Below are positions 35,244-44,115 of a stretch of DNA of 64,000 nt, one piece after another. The notes beneath the pieces were generated by a model. It did no database searches, was not told the origin of the DNA, and worked only from the letters and a program-made list of their open reading frames with translations. The stretch lies in assembly GCF_000406105.1 (NCBI RefSeq), contig NZ_CM001974.1, positions 2,157,285 through 2,221,284 of the forward strand, read 5' to 3'. Each line of letters begins with the position of its first letter. The first letter of the stretch is position 1. The stretch is from Dickeya chrysanthemi NCPPB 402 (GTDB lineage: Bacteria > Pseudomonadota > Gammaproteobacteria > Enterobacterales > Enterobacteriaceae). The position numbers and the translations under genes were made by a program.

Positions 35244-36944
35244 TTACAATGCCGGCGAGTGTTGCGGCAGCGCAACGTAGCTTTTGGCGTGTTGTGCCGC
35301 CGTCGTGCCGGGCATAGCTGGCTCAAGCGATTCAGCGGCGCAGGGGAGTTGGAATAGCGAGACCGACAAATTGAGTTGTTCTGCCTGTGCAAGCAGTTGC
35401 AGACAGGTTCTGGCGGAGGCTTCCACCTGCAGGGCATTCTGTTTCACCGTATCGTTAAGTGAACTGATGCGGTTAGTGACTTCATGAATACTCTGGTTTT
35501 GTTGCTGTGAAATATCGGTGATTTCGTTAAGGAATGTGCTGGTGCCTTTGGCGGCCTGAATGATTTCCTGCAGGCTATCATTCAGGTGAACGACCAGCTT
35601 AGCACCTGTGGCAACACTGCTGTCTGATTCATGAATCAATGCATTAATGTTTTGTGCCGACTGACCGCTCTGAGAGGCCAGCGTGCCGACTTCCCGCGCG
35701 ACGACAGAGAAGCCTTTGCCCATTTCTCCAGCCCGCGCGGCTTCAATCGCTGCATTCAGCGACAGAATATGCGTCTGGAACGCAACGTTTTCTATCAGTG
35801 AGATCACTTCCGTCATTTCTTTACTGCGGCCGGAGATATTCTGCATGGCGTTTCTGACATCGCTCATCATGGCCTCGCCTTGTTCCGCGATATGGCTGGT
35901 TTCTTGTGCATGATGACTGGCTTGTTCCGTATACTGGGCGTTCTGCTCCAGATGCTGGTTAATCTGGATGATATGCTCGGTAGTGACTTTCAACTCTGCA
36001 GACTGGCGGTTGGCTTGTTCGGACAGTTGACGATTATCGTCCGTGACGTGGCTGACCTGCTGCATCATGGTTTCCATACCCTGACGAACCTGGCTAATCA
36101 GGTCTACCAGGCCGCTTTGCATTTGACTCACGCTGTTATTCAGCACGGCGATTTCACGGGTTGCGCGCTTCTCCATGACGATATCATGTGATAAATCGCC
36201 GGATGCGATCCGCCGCAGGTGTTCAGTGATACGCTGAAGCGGGTTAATGATCACTTTATTCACGCCCAGCCATACCACCAGTGAAATGACCAGCAACAAC
36301 CCCAGGATAACAATAAACAAGGTGTGGGCGGCATCGAGATTATTTAATAACTGCTGTGCGTGTTGTTTCTGGCGGGTATCGTTTTCCTGCAGATAACGCG
36401 CGTATCTCTGGGTAAACAGCGTTTGGTAAGCCTGGATGGGAACGGCAAAGAAAATATCGATTTCGCTGGTTTTTTTAATGCCTTGCGCCAGCTCGAGCAG
36501 CCCGTTATACAATTGCTGATAGCTGTTTTTGAGATCGGTGAATACCTCATCATTACGGGCGGAGCCGGAGAAACGCTCCAGCTTTTGGTAATACTCTTGG
36601 GCATGGACCAATGAGGCTTCCGCTTCCGACATCAGACTATTCCAACTGCCGACAGAGCCGGTTTCCTTATCAAACATCAGGTAAATACCTGCGCGATTGA
36701 GCTTATCGCTGGCGTTCATCACTTCCATTCGTGCTTGATCCATCAGCGCCTGTTGCTGGCGCAGCGCTTCGTTGGCAGCGCTATCCTGACGCACGTCACT
36801 CATGGTTTGCGATATCATCCCCACAGACAACAACTGCAATAAAGAAAATAATCCGATGATCAGCAGTAAACCGGAGAGAAAACTCAGGCGATAGTGACGC
36901 AGTTTACCCAGCAAACGGGAACGTGATGGGGTGGATGTTGACAT
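35244..36944 (-). CDS. Methyl-accepting chemotaxis protein
   Basis: Transmembrane chemoreceptor of 566 residues. Domain order: membrane helix 1 (about 20-45), periplasmic four-helix-bundle ligand domain (about 46-205), membrane helix 2 (about 206-228), HAMP (about 229-280) and the cytoplasmic signalling helix pair with the CheA/CheW-contact tip around ENVAFQTHILSLNAAIEAARAG-type sequence. The tip has H and S where E. coli receptors have N and A. The C-terminus lacks the NWETF-type pentapeptide for CheR tethering. Ligand unknown. In E. coli this slot, between the cls and yciI genes, holds the potassium channel gene kch. Confidence 0.93.
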   Translation of the reverse strand: MSTSTPSRSRLLGKLRHYRLSFLSGLLLIIGLFSLLQLLSVGMISQTMSDVRQDSAANEALRQQQALMDQARMEVMNASDKLNRAGIYLMFDKETGSVGSWNSLMSEAEASLVHAQEYYQKLERFSGSARNDEVFTDLKNSYQQLYNGLLELAQGIKKTSEIDIFFAVPIQAYQTLFTQRYARYLQENDTRQKQHAQQLLNNLDAAHTLFIVILGLLLVISLVVWLGVNKVIINPLQRITEHLRRIASGDLSHDIVMEKRATREIAVLNNSVSQMQSGLVDLISQVRQGMETMMQQVSHVTDDNRQLSEQANRQSAELKVTTEHIIQINQHLEQNAQYTEQASHHAQETSHIAEQGEAMMSDVRNAMQNISGRSKEMTEVISLIENVAFQTHILSLNAAIEAARAGEMGKGFSVVAREVGTLASQSGQSAQNINALIHESDSSVATGAKLVVHLNDSLQEIIQAAKGTSTFLNEITDISQQQNQSIHEVTNRISSLNDTVKQNALQVEASARTCLQLLAQAEQLNLSVSLFQLPCAAESLEPAMPGTTAAQHAKSYVALPQHSPAL

Positions 36945-37073
36945 GACAATCTACTCTCTAAAGAAAAACTGTCGTCAACATAACATCATTAAATGACTAA
37001 AATATTTCAGATTATTGGGGTGGAAACAGAGACTGCGTTTATTGAAAAAACCACAGTCCCCATTATTTTTAGA

Positions 37074-37370
37074 TTAAAATACTTTTTTAAACGGTTTGAC
37101 GCTGACCGTCTCGTAAACGCCGGCGGCGAGATAAGGGTCGTCGTCGGCCCACTGGCGAGCGGCTTCCAGAGATTGGAACTCGGCAATGACCGTGGAACCG
37201 GTAAATCCGGCGGTGCCGGGGTCCTCACTGTCGATGGCAGGCAGTGGACCCGCCGTTAACAAGCGGCCTTGATCGCGTAGCGCTTGCAAACGGGCAAGAT
37301 GTGCAGGGCGCGCTGCCAGACGCTGCTCCAACGAGCCGGGCACATCAGTGGCATAAATTACATACAGCAT
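37074..37370 (-). CDS. yciI: YciI family protein
   Basis: 98-residue protein of the YCII domain family, nearly the E. coli YciI sequence, with a ferredoxin-like fold and a conserved His/Asp pair (H23 in RPAHLARL and D72-D73-area in WADDDPY). Some relatives are dehalogenase-like or dehydrochlorinase-like enzymes; the E. coli protein has no settled role. I start at the ATG at 37370, dropping seven non-conserved residues of the longer frame. It is divergent from tonB. Confidence 0.93.
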   Translation of the reverse strand: MLYVIYATDVPGSLEQRLAARPAHLARLQALRDQGRLLTAGPLPAIDSEDPGTAGFTGSTVIAEFQSLEAARQWADDDPYLAAGVYETVSVKPFKKVF

Positions 37371-37517
37371 AAGTAAACCTCGGTCTGTCATAACGTGATG
37401 AGACGAACCGTCATCATACGCGATGATACCGACGGGGACTATCTGCGGGAGTTATCGGAGGGAGAGGAAAACCGGGTCGCATCAGCGGTATGCAGAGCGA
37501 ATTCGGCCGTTTCTATT

Positions 37518-37536
37518 GAATATGATTGTCATTTGC
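37518..37536 (+). promoter_or_regulatory. Candidate Fur box upstream of tonB
   Basis: GAATATGATTGTCATTTGC matches the 19-bp Fur consensus at 13 positions and lies 37 bp before the tonB ATG. E. coli tonB has a very similar iron-regulated site at the same place. Confidence 0.65.
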
Positions 37537-37572
37537 ATTTAAACTTGGGCGGTGAGAGGACATCATATAACT

Positions 37573-38322
37573 ATGCCGCAGAAAACATTTTTCCTGACCC
37601 GTCGATATTCATGGCCCGTGGTGGTTTCCGTAGGGTTTCATGGTACGTTGATTGCCGGGTTGCTGTTTGCTTCATTTAATTCATCGGTCAAACTGCCGAC
37701 GCCCCCGCAACCGATTCAGGTGATGATGGTGAATACCGCGCCACAGGAGGCTGCACCTCCTGCCGCCGCTCCCCAGCCTGAACGGGAAAATGTACCGGAA
37801 CCGGTGCCTGAACCGGAGGTGCAGCCTGAGCCGCCGTTGCCGAAACCGGTTCCGATTCCGTTGCCGGAGCCGAAACCTCAGCCCAAACCCAAGCCAAAAC
37901 CGGAACCTAAACCCAAACCGGTGAAAAAGGTGGAGCCGCCTAAGGAAACGCCACGCGAAACTGCGCCACAGCCGACTACGGCACCGTCATCCAGCCAGAC
38001 GGTAAGCCCTAATCCGGCACCGGTTAGCCAGGCGCCGGCCCGTGCCCAATCCTCCGGTCCACGGCCGCTGAGCCGCGTTCAGCCGGAATATCCGGCCCGG
38101 GCATTCGCCTTGCGTATTGAAGGTAAGGTGAAAATCCAGTTTGACGTGGATGAATCCGGGCGGGTGGATAATGTCCGCGTGCTGTCGGCAGAACCCAACA
38201 ATATATTCGAGCGTGACATTAAGCAGGCGATGCGAAAATGGCGCTATGAAGAGAATAAACCGGGGAAAGATCTGGTGGTGACGATTATTTTCAGGATCAA
38301 CGGCGGGGCGGCGATGGAGTAA
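37573..38322 (+). CDS. tonB: Energy-transducing protein TonB
   Basis: Couples the proton-motive force, gathered by ExbB-ExbD, to outer-membrane receptors for siderophores, haem and cobalamin. The 249-residue protein has an N-terminal anchor (about 13-33) with the functionally important S-x3-H-x6-L-x3-S pattern, a long Pro-rich spacer of Glu-Pro and Lys-Pro repeats (about 45-150), and the C-terminal receptor-binding domain (about 160-249) with QPEYPARA and [13 protein letters not shown]. The ATG at 37573 gives an N-terminus fitting the family; the GTG-like start upstream would destroy the spacing. Iron control by Fur is likely (site at 37518-37536). Confidence 0.96.
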   Translation: MPQKTFFLTRRYSWPVVVSVGFHGTLIAGLLFASFNSSVKLPTPPQPIQVMMVNTAPQEAAPPAAAPQPERENVPEPVPEPEVQPEPPLPKPVPIPLPEPKPQPKPKPKPEPKPKPVKKVEPPKETPRETAPQPTTAPSSSQTVSPNPAPVSQAPARAQSSGPRPLSRVQPEYPARAFALRIEGKVKIQFDVDESGRVDNVRVLSAEPNNIFERDIKQAMRKWRYEENKPGKDLVVTIIFRINGGAAME

Positions 38323-38356
38323 GTGCAGCGATTGATGTCGTTCGATTTGCACTAAC

Positions 38357-38385
38357 CCATAAGGCACCGCAGCGGTGCCTTATGG
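38357..38385. terminator. Bidirectional hairpin between tonB and yciA
   Basis: Perfect 12-bp stem CCATAAGGCACC / GGTGCCTTATGG with a 5-nt loop, between convergent genes. No T run, but the E. coli tonB-yciA pair also shares a bidirectional terminator at this place. Confidence 0.75.
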
Positions 38386-38401
38386 AATTATCCCGATGGG
38401 G

Positions 38402-38824
38402 TTATTGGTCTGGTTCGAAATGGCTTTTTCCTTGCGGCAATTCCCGCGGTCGCCCCTCTTCGTCTACTGCAACATAAGTAAACAGTGCTTCGGTCGCGCG
38501 ATAACGCTGCCCGATCGGGTCGGTTGACACTTTTTTCACCCACACTTCCACATTGATCGTCATTGAACTCCGACCGGTGCGAACACAACGGGCATAACAG
38601 CAAACCACATCGCCGACTGCGACAGGTTTGAGAAACGTCATGCCGTCAACGCGAACGGTGACGACGCGACCTTCTGCAATCTCTTTTGCCTGAATCGCAC
38701 CGCCGATATCCATTTGCGACATCAGCCAGCCGCCAAAGATATCGCCGTTGGCATTGGTATCCGCCGGCATGGCCAGCGTGCGTAGCACCAGCTCGCCGTG
38801 AGGTAGTACGTCTTGTTTGCTCAT
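38402..38824 (-). CDS. yciA: Acyl-CoA thioesterase YciA
   Basis: Hotdog-fold thioesterase that hydrolyses a broad range of acyl-CoA esters in the cytoplasm. 140 residues, with the family blocks NANGDIFGGWLMSQMDIGG near residue 24 (catalytic Asp and helix) and VTVRVDGMTFLKPV near 56. Two bases of charge-rich C-terminus end at FEPDQ. It is the third of three consecutive genes on the minus strand (yciC-yciB-yciA), as in E. coli. Confidence 0.94.
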   Translation of the reverse strand: MSKQDVLPHGELVLRTLAMPADTNANGDIFGGWLMSQMDIGGAIQAKEIAEGRVVTVRVDGMTFLKPVAVGDVVCCYARCVRTGRSSMTINVEVWVKKVSTDPIGQRYRATEALFTYVAVDEEGRPRELPQGKSHFEPDQ

Positions 38825-38876
38825 AGGGTCAACGAATCCGCTTGTGAGTAGTCAATAATCAAGTTTGTGCAGGTGG

Positions 38877-39437
38877 TTACTTGTCGCCTTCACTTTCCGT
38901 CTTTTCCGGTTCGGCCGGCAGATGACGATAAATGTAAACGCCGCACAACAATGTAAATACCAGAGTCAGGCCGGTGAGACCAAATACTTTAAAGTCAACC
39001 CAAACACTTTGCGGCAACCAGAACGCAATATAAATGTTCGCCAGGCCGCACAGCAGGAAAAATATCGCCCATGAAATATTCAGCCTGGACCATACCATTG
39101 CCGGTAATGTCAGCTCTTTACCCAGCATGCGTTGGATCAACGGCTTTTTCATCACAAATTGGCTGAACAGTAAGGCGAGGGAGAACAGTGTGTAAATAAT
39201 GGTGACTTTCCATTTGATGAATTGATCGTTGTGGAATACCAAGGTCAGCGTGCCGAACACGGCCACCATCAGGAAAGTCAACAGCATCATTTTTTCGATT
39301 TTGCGGTAAATGAACCAGCTAAACAGTAATGCTGCCGCCGTTGCGGCAATCAATGCACCGGAGGCGACATAGATGTCGTACAGTTTATAACAAACAAAAA
39401 AGACAACAAGAGGAATAAAATCAATAATTTGCTTCAT
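38877..39437 (-). CDS. yciB: Inner-membrane protein YciB (septation protein A family)
   Basis: Polytopic inner-membrane protein of 186 residues with about five hydrophobic segments, first reported as intracellular septation protein A. In E. coli it interacts with elongation and division proteins and is linked to envelope integrity. Signature N-terminus [13 protein letters not shown] and the DKxLIQRMLG-like [15 protein letters not shown] block near residue 95 are present. The C-terminal ten residues are charged ([11 protein letters not shown]) and cytoplasmic. Between yciC and yciA. Confidence 0.94.
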   Translation of the reverse strand: MKQIIDFIPLVVFFVCYKLYDIYVASGALIAATAAALLFSWFIYRKIEKMMLLTFLMVAVFGTLTLVFHNDQFIKWKVTIIYTLFSLALLFSQFVMKKPLIQRMLGKELTLPAMVWSRLNISWAIFFLLCGLANIYIAFWLPQSVWVDFKVFGLTGLTLVFTLLCGVYIYRHLPAEPEKTESEGDK

Positions 39438-39632
39438 TATGTTAATCCATCGCTTATCCGGTACGGGGCCGCGTATATCAAAAAAGAGTGAACCGTATCT
39501 GAATTATTATCGCCGTTTGCGCCGAGTGATTCCCGATTTATCGTAACAATTTGCAGAAAATTACGTTATCACTCTTCATGGCGGTCTGATCAGGAGCGGC
39601 GTTCACGCCGCTCAGGTACAAGGCAGGTATAT

Positions 39633-40385
39633 TCAACCGCGAATCAGCATGTACAAACGAAAGACATAAACCAGCAACATGGCGGAAATGATGTTACTGA
39701 TGCCGTTGAGGAGCACCGCCATGGCGGTAGGCGATACCATCGGTAAACGCGCGAGCAACAGCAGCAATGCAACTTTGGCCAGTAACCAGAGCATGACCGC
39801 CGGGGCTGTCTGGCGGAAATGAGCAAATGCCAGTTTGCTGCTGGTACGCATGGAAGCCAATACGCCACGCTTTTCGGTGACGGCGATGACCGGTGACAGG
39901 CTAAAGGCGATAGACAGTAAAATCCCCGGCACAACGACTAACAGCATGCCTAACTGAATTAACAACGTGCAAATCAGTATCAGCAGAAACAGGCGGGGTA
40001 ACAATGATGCAGAAGCGGCGACGGCACGCAACGCACTGGTTTGATGGCCGGCCGACACCAGTTGGATCAGCATCAGCATTCCGCCGGTTAACAGAGCATT
40101 ACCGACCAATGTAGCAAAGGTACCGGCAGCAGACGCTTTCAACAGCACCATTTGTTGCTCAGGAGAAAGTTGTTGGATGATGTCACTGATACCGGGCTGC
40201 TCAATGGCAGACAAATCGACATTACTATTGCTGAGAAGCTGCAACTGTTCGCTGTCGGGGGTAAAGGCGTGCCCGAGAACGACGGTGATTAACGATGTCA
40301 GCAGCGCCAGCATGAGAATGCTGAAAAACTGGTTACGTGTAAAATTCAAGGTGTCACGGTACAACCTGCTGGCCGTGATAGGCAT
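39633..40385 (-). CDS. yciC: YciC family membrane protein (UPF0259)
   Basis: Integral inner-membrane protein, 250 residues, with an N-terminal cytoplasmic stretch ([15 protein letters not shown]) and about six hydrophobic segments. Function unknown in E. coli. It precedes yciB on the same strand with a 195-bp gap that holds no gene. Confidence 0.92.
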   Translation of the reverse strand: MPITASRLYRDTLNFTRNQFFSILMLALLTSLITVVLGHAFTPDSEQLQLLSNSNVDLSAIEQPGISDIIQQLSPEQQMVLLKASAAGTFATLVGNALLTGGMLMLIQLVSAGHQTSALRAVAASASLLPRLFLLILICTLLIQLGMLLVVVPGILLSIAFSLSPVIAVTEKRGVLASMRTSSKLAFAHFRQTAPAVMLWLLAKVALLLLLARLPMVSPTAMAVLLNGISNIISAMLLVYVFRLYMLIRG

Positions 40386-40499
40386 GAAAACTCCTTGGCA
40401 AAGGTTAGCAATAGAACATTATCCGGCTATTGTAACCCGTTCGAGAGTTCCGTGGCACCCCGGCATGACTTTCTGCCATGCGCTTATTTTTATTCTGAT

Positions 40500-40862
40500 T
40501 TATGAGCACGGCAGCGGCAGATGAGCCGGAATAAGCGGTGGTAGCCCATAGGCGGCGCGTGCCCGGTCACAGGCATCGTTACGTTGGCCGTACTCTCCCG
40601 AGCGCTCAAATTCATGACAAGGGGTGGGCCGTTGGGCATAAATACGACAACTTACCGACTCACCGATGTTGCCCTCCAGTGCACAACAGCGAATAGGGTG
40701 GCTGTTCGTGCCCGCCATACAGCGCAGAAATGGCGTTACCGGTTCTGTCAGCTCAGCAGGAACGGTGCCACCGCCATCATTCGCTTCAGACCAGTAAAAA
40801 GACACCCGAAAATAACCGCAGCATGCGCCGCACGCCATACAAGGATTCGCGTCATTACTCAT
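40500..40862 (-). CDS. ykgJ: YkgJ family cysteine-cluster protein
   Basis: 120-residue cytoplasmic protein of the zinc- or iron-chelating YkgJ family, close to E. coli YkgJ. Cysteines typical of the family are present: CMACGACC at residues 8-15, C48, C60-C61 in IRCCA, C72 in SCRIY, C82 in TPCHEF and C97 in DACDRA. Function unknown. In E. coli ykgJ lies elsewhere, so its place between yciC and ompW is a difference in gene order. Confidence 0.9.
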   Translation of the reverse strand: MSNDANPCMACGACCGYFRVSFYWSEANDGGGTVPAELTEPVTPFLRCMAGTNSHPIRCCALEGNIGESVSCRIYAQRPTPCHEFERSGEYGQRNDACDRARAAYGLPPLIPAHLPLPCS

Positions 40863-40985
40863 AGTTGATTATCTACCGGCCTCACTCGGCGTTGAATCAC
40901 AGATTAAAAGCTAACATTACGCCGGAATATCCGAATTGGCTGCTTATTTTCTGCGCAGGCAGATAAGTGGCGCTCGATGTGCTTT

Positions 40986-40999
40986 TTGATTTGGATCAA
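40986..40999 (+). promoter_or_regulatory. Perfect FNR box upstream of ompW
   Basis: TTGATTTGGATCAA matches the FNR consensus TTGAT-N4-ATCAA exactly. A TAATAT element at 41033-41038 could be the matching -10, placing the box near -52. FNR control of ompW is established in E. coli, so anaerobic control of this porin is likely. Confidence 0.8.
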
Positions 41000-41144
41000 T
41001 TCTTTGTTTTTTAGTGACTTGGCGCGATTTGATTAATATCGTTTTGCTGTAAAAATCCTGTCAGGATGTGATCTGGCTTCAAACAAACCTAACCCTTAGT
41101 GGGTATAGTTCGCACGGATATTGACCTTACAAATGGAGTGGATA

Positions 41145-41777
41145 ATGAAAAAGGTTGCTTTACTGATGATAGCAGCGGCGATGATTCCTGCACTGGCAGA
41201 GGCTCATCAGGCTGGCGATGTGATTGTACGTGCCGGAACAGCAACAGTACGCCCCAATGCGGGTTCAGATGATGTGCTGGGGCTGGGATCATTCAATGTG
41301 AATAACAATACCCAGCTTGGTCTGACCTTTAGCTACATGGCAACGGATAATATCGGTGTAGAACTGCTGGCTGCGACGCCGTTTCAGCATAAAATCGGTG
41401 TAGGCGGTGTTGGGCAGATCGCCGAAGTGAAGCATTTACCGCCAACGCTGATGGCCCAGTATTATTTCGGGCAGAGCGCCGATAAACTGCGCCCTTATCT
41501 GGGTGTCGGCCTGAACTACACCACCTTCTTTGATGAGAAGTTTAACCAGACGGGTCAGAATGCTCAGTTAACTGATCTGAGCCTGAAAAGCTCCTGGGGC
41601 GTTGCCGCGCAGGCAGGTTTGGATTACAACCTGAATAAAGACTGGTTGTTAAATATGTCGGTATGGTGGATGGATATCGATACTACCGTGAAATTCAAAG
41701 CGGCAGGTCAGGATCAGAGCATCAAAACCCGTTTGGACCCTTGGGTATTTATGTTTGGTTTTGGTTACAAGTTCTGA
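41145..41777 (+). CDS. ompW: Outer-membrane protein OmpW
   Basis: Eight-stranded beta-barrel outer-membrane protein of 210 residues, implicated in small hydrophobic compound passage and stress resistance in enterobacteria. It has a Sec signal peptide (about 1-20, ending ALAEA), the family N-terminus HQAGDVIVRAGTATVRP and the typical C-terminal end WVFMFGFGYKF with terminal phenylalanine. The ATG at 41145 follows GGAG by six bases. Preceded by a perfect FNR box, followed by a strong bidirectional terminator. Confidence 0.96.
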   Translation: MKKVALLMIAAAMIPALAEAHQAGDVIVRAGTATVRPNAGSDDVLGLGSFNVNNNTQLGLTFSYMATDNIGVELLAATPFQHKIGVGGVGQIAEVKHLPPTLMAQYYFGQSADKLRPYLGVGLNYTTFFDEKFNQTGQNAQLTDLSLKSSWGVAAQAGLDYNLNKDWLLNMSVWWMDIDTTVKFKAAGQDQSIKTRLDPWVFMFGFGYKF

Positions 41778-41794
41778 TAAAAGCAGTAAAAGCA

Positions 41795-41832
41795 AAAAAA
41801 GAAGGCGGAACCGAGGTTCCGCCTTCTTTTTT
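41795..41832. terminator. Bidirectional terminator, ompW / kdgM-type porin
   Basis: Long A-rich/T-rich flanked stem: GAAGGCGGAACC / GGTTCCGCCTTC with A and T runs extending it on both sides. Strong in both directions between convergent porin genes. Confidence 0.93.
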
Positions 41833-41841
41833 GTCTATAGA

Positions 41842-41870
41842 AACCCCCCAGCCTAGCCTGACTGGGGGTT
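41842..41870 (-). terminator. Second hairpin after the kdgM-type gene
   Basis: Arms AACCCCCCAG and CTGGGGGTT pair except for one bulged C, with a 10-nt loop; on the minus strand it is followed by TTTC. It lies between the porin stop and the stronger bidirectional terminator. Confidence 0.6.
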
Positions 41871-41894
41871 CCGTTACAACCGTGATAACAGTTA

Positions 41895-42638
41895 TCAGAA
41901 GTTGTACTGTACACCAACACGGTAGCGAGTCTGGCGTTCGTCAGTCGTTTTGGATGGGCCTTCAACATTGGCAACCTGAACATACGGGGTCCAGTTTTTG
42001 TCGATCTTGTAAGCCAGCTTCACGTCATGAGTGAGGTTGTCGTTATCATTGTCGTAAATGTAACCAAAGTTACCTGCTTTGGTGTTTTTGTTGTATTCCA
42101 GTTCGTATTCAACAGTGAAGTTGTCCAGGAATTTATAGCCCAGTACGCTGGTAATGGTATAGCCTTTCATATTCGTGGCTTCGGCAGGGAGACCATTTGA
42201 GCCGTTAACATTAATAGTGTTGCTATAACGTTGATAGAAAGGGCGATAACGCAGAGTGTAGTAAATATCGTCGGTAAAGTTTACGCCGCCTTTGATGTAA
42301 GGACGGTATTTATTACCGGTGTTATCAGAAACCAGGTTGAAACCGGCTTCAGCATTAAACATTTTATTAAATTTATACAGATAGCTGGCAGTGACTTCAG
42401 TGCCGTTGCTGACTTGTTCGCTGTAAGGCCTGTTTGGCGTATTGTCATTGCTGGACTGTTTCCATTTCACTTCAGAAGACAGGCCAAACCCATTTTCAAA
42501 ACGATGCGAAATCAGCAGGCGATCCTGATGGTTTGCATTTTGTGTGTCTTTCATCTCATGACGATAGTCGAATGTGACTGCCATGGAACTCATACTTACA
42601 ACGGACGCTACCATCAATGTCAGAATTTTAAATTTCAT
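41895..42638 (-). CDS. Oligogalacturonate-specific porin, KdgM family
   Basis: Outer-membrane channel for pectin breakdown products. The 247-residue precursor has a Sec signal peptide (about 1-20, ending SMA) and a KdgM-type barrel that starts with VTFDYRHEMKD and ends in YRVGVQYNF with terminal Phe. KdgM and KdgN of soft-rot bacteria carry anionic oligogalacturonates; which paralogue this is cannot be decided from sequence alone, so I give no symbol. The ATG at 42638 follows GAGGGTGAG. It replaces the E. coli yciEFG genes between ompW and trpA. A KdgR-like site lies upstream at 42761-42779. Confidence 0.9.
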   Translation of the reverse strand: MKFKILTLMVASVVSMSSMAVTFDYRHEMKDTQNANHQDRLLISHRFENGFGLSSEVKWKQSSNDNTPNRPYSEQVSNGTEVTASYLYKFNKMFNAEAGFNLVSDNTGNKYRPYIKGGVNFTDDIYYTLRYRPFYQRYSNTINVNGSNGLPAEATNMKGYTITSVLGYKFLDNFTVEYELEYNKNTKAGNFGYIYDNDNDNLTHDVKLAYKIDKNWTPYVQVANVEGPSKTTDERQTRYRVGVQYNF

Positions 42639-42760
42639 TGTTCTCACCCTCATCAGAGATAATTATTTTTGAAGTTTTCGCAATGGTGCCTGATTCGACA
42701 CAAGTTCAATTCTATTCATTCTTATTTACATTTATGTGACCGGGATCGGTAAAACAAAAA

Positions 42761-42779
42761 AATGAAAAGCTATTTTATT
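42761..42779 (-). promoter_or_regulatory. Candidate KdgR box
   Basis: On the minus strand AATAAAATAGCTTTTCATT fits the KdgR pattern GAAA-N6-TTTCA with one mismatch (T for the G), about 125 bp before the porin ATG. KdgR represses pectin-catabolism genes, including kdgM, in soft-rot bacteria. Distance is somewhat long, so this is a candidate only. Confidence 0.4.
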
Positions 42780-43077
42780 ATGTGATGTGTGTCTATTTAC
42801 ACCGCCTTGTAACTGTGCGTGTGAAATTAACACCCTGTTTAGCAAGAAAAGGAAATCATTACTTTATTTTTGAATATAAGTATTACAAATAAAACAAATT
42901 CAATATCATTAATCTGTTGACTTTATTTTTTTGAAATAAAAAATTCACATATTTTTTTCTTCTCAATAAATTCATAATTATTAGCATATTTATCATTTTG
43001 TGACGCTGCGCCGGTTTGTGAGAACGGGATGAGAGCGTTTGAAAAGACGTCTGGAGAATAAAAAAACCGGTGATGGA

Positions 43078-43204
43078 TATACCCAAAATAATTCGAGTTG
43101 CAGGAAGACGGCAACTGAGTGAACCCCCAGGAGCTTACTCAAGTAAGTGACTGGGGTGAGCGAGGGCAGCCAACACACCTGCAACTTGAAGTATGACGGG
43201 TATA
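43078..43204. repeat. Full-length ERIC element (127 bp)
   Basis: Matches the enterobacterial repetitive intergenic consensus in length and key blocks: inverted ends TATACCC / GGGTATA, AATAATTCGAGTTGCAGG near the left, CCCCCAGGAGCTTAC in the centre and AAGTAAGTGACTGGGGTGAG, the block used by the common ERIC2 typing primer. The whole element is one imperfect palindrome. It lies between the kdgM-type upstream region and the trp operon terminator. Confidence 0.95.
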
Positions 43205-43248
43205 AAAGAGGTTTGAGATTCAGGGCGGGAGAACCGGTGATGGATAAT

Positions 43249-43284
43249 AAAAAACGCCATAGCTGGGATAACCGACTATGGCGT
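43249..43284 (-). terminator. trp operon terminator
   Basis: On the minus strand a 9-bp stem ACGCCATAG / CTATGGCGT with a 13-nt loop runs into six T residues, 22 bp after the trpA stop. Confidence 0.9.
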
Positions 43285-43305
43285 AAAGCGGGAACTGTGG
43301 GGCGG

Positions 43306-44115
43306 TTAGTGTGTGCGGGTCGCCGCTTTCATGGTGCTGACAAACTCAGTCAGTTTGGTCAGCATCACCTCCGGCTGGGCATGATAGTGCTCAATGATTT
43401 TGACAATAGCCGAGCCGGAAATCGCCCCGGCGGCACCGGATTTCAACGCCTGCTGCACCTGCGTCGGCTCGGAAATGCCGAAACCAAGCAGTGGTGGAGC
43501 CGCGTGGTATTCCTGCAGTTTTTCCAGCAGGTGATGTAACGGCAACTGGGCGCGGGTTTCCGCACCGGTTACACCCGCCCGCGAGAGCAGGTAGGTGTAA
43601 CCGCGGCCGAAAGAAGCGACTTCACGCAGCAGGCCATCATCGGCATTCGGCGGGCAGATGAAAATGGGCGCAATGCCATGCTTCATTGCGGCAGTGCGAA
43701 ACGGGGCGGATTCTTCCACCGGCACATCGGCCACCAGCACCGAGTCAACACCGGTTTGCGCGCAACGCTGATAAAAGGCGTCGATACCATTGCTGAACAC
43801 CAGATTGGCGTACATCAGCAAGCCTATCGGCAGATCAGGGTATTTCTGGCGGATAGTCGCCAACATTTCAAAACATTGCGCCGGGGTGACGCCCGCGGCG
43901 AACGCCCGCAGCGTAGCATTTTGGATGGTTGGGCCGTCGGCCAGCGGATCGGAGAAGGGAATGCCCAACTCCAGTGCGTCAGCCCCTGCGGCGACCAGTG
44001 CATCAATAATTTGCAGTGAAAGCGCAGGCGAAGGGTCACCCAGCGTGACGAACGGTACGAACGCCCCTTCCTGTTTTTCCGATAGTCGTTTAAACAAAGC
44101 GTGGTAGCGTTCCAT
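43306..44115 (-). CDS. trpA: Tryptophan synthase alpha chain
   Basis: Releases indole from indole-3-glycerol phosphate and channels it to TrpB. The 269-residue TIM barrel has the catalytic residues E50 in [10 protein letters not shown] and D61 in DPLADGP, and the phosphate-binding GFGIS near residue 212. It overlaps trpB by one base (TGATG), giving translational coupling. Last gene of trpEGDCBA. Confidence 0.97.
   Translation of the reverse strand: MERYHALFKRLSEKQEGAFVPFVTLGDPSPALSLQIIDALVAAGADALELGIPFSDPLADGPTIQNATLRAFAAGVTPAQCFEMLATIRQKYPDLPIGLLMYANLVFSNGIDAFYQRCAQTGVDSVLVADVPVEESAPFRTAAMKHGIAPIFICPPNADDGLLREVASFGRGYTYLLSRAGVTGAETRAQLPLHHLLEKLQEYHAAPPLLGFGISEPTQVQQALKSGAAGAISGSAIVKIIEHYHAQPEVMLTKLTEFVSTMKAATRTH

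Larger units (their letters stand above)
42639..43248. other. Upstream region of the kdgM-type gene, AT-rich, with ERIC
   Basis: About 600 bp without a gene. It contains the kdgM leader and promoter area (42639-42800), a very AT-rich stretch (about 42830-42990, several short nonsense open frames), and a complete ERIC element (43078-43204). The AT-rich part is a natural H-NS target (inference). Confidence 0.6.

Noticed and set aside
37750..37930. Repetitive CCG/AAA-CC-rich DNA in tonB as a mobile or satellite repeat
   Set aside because: It encodes the normal Glu-Pro/Lys-Pro spacer of TonB.
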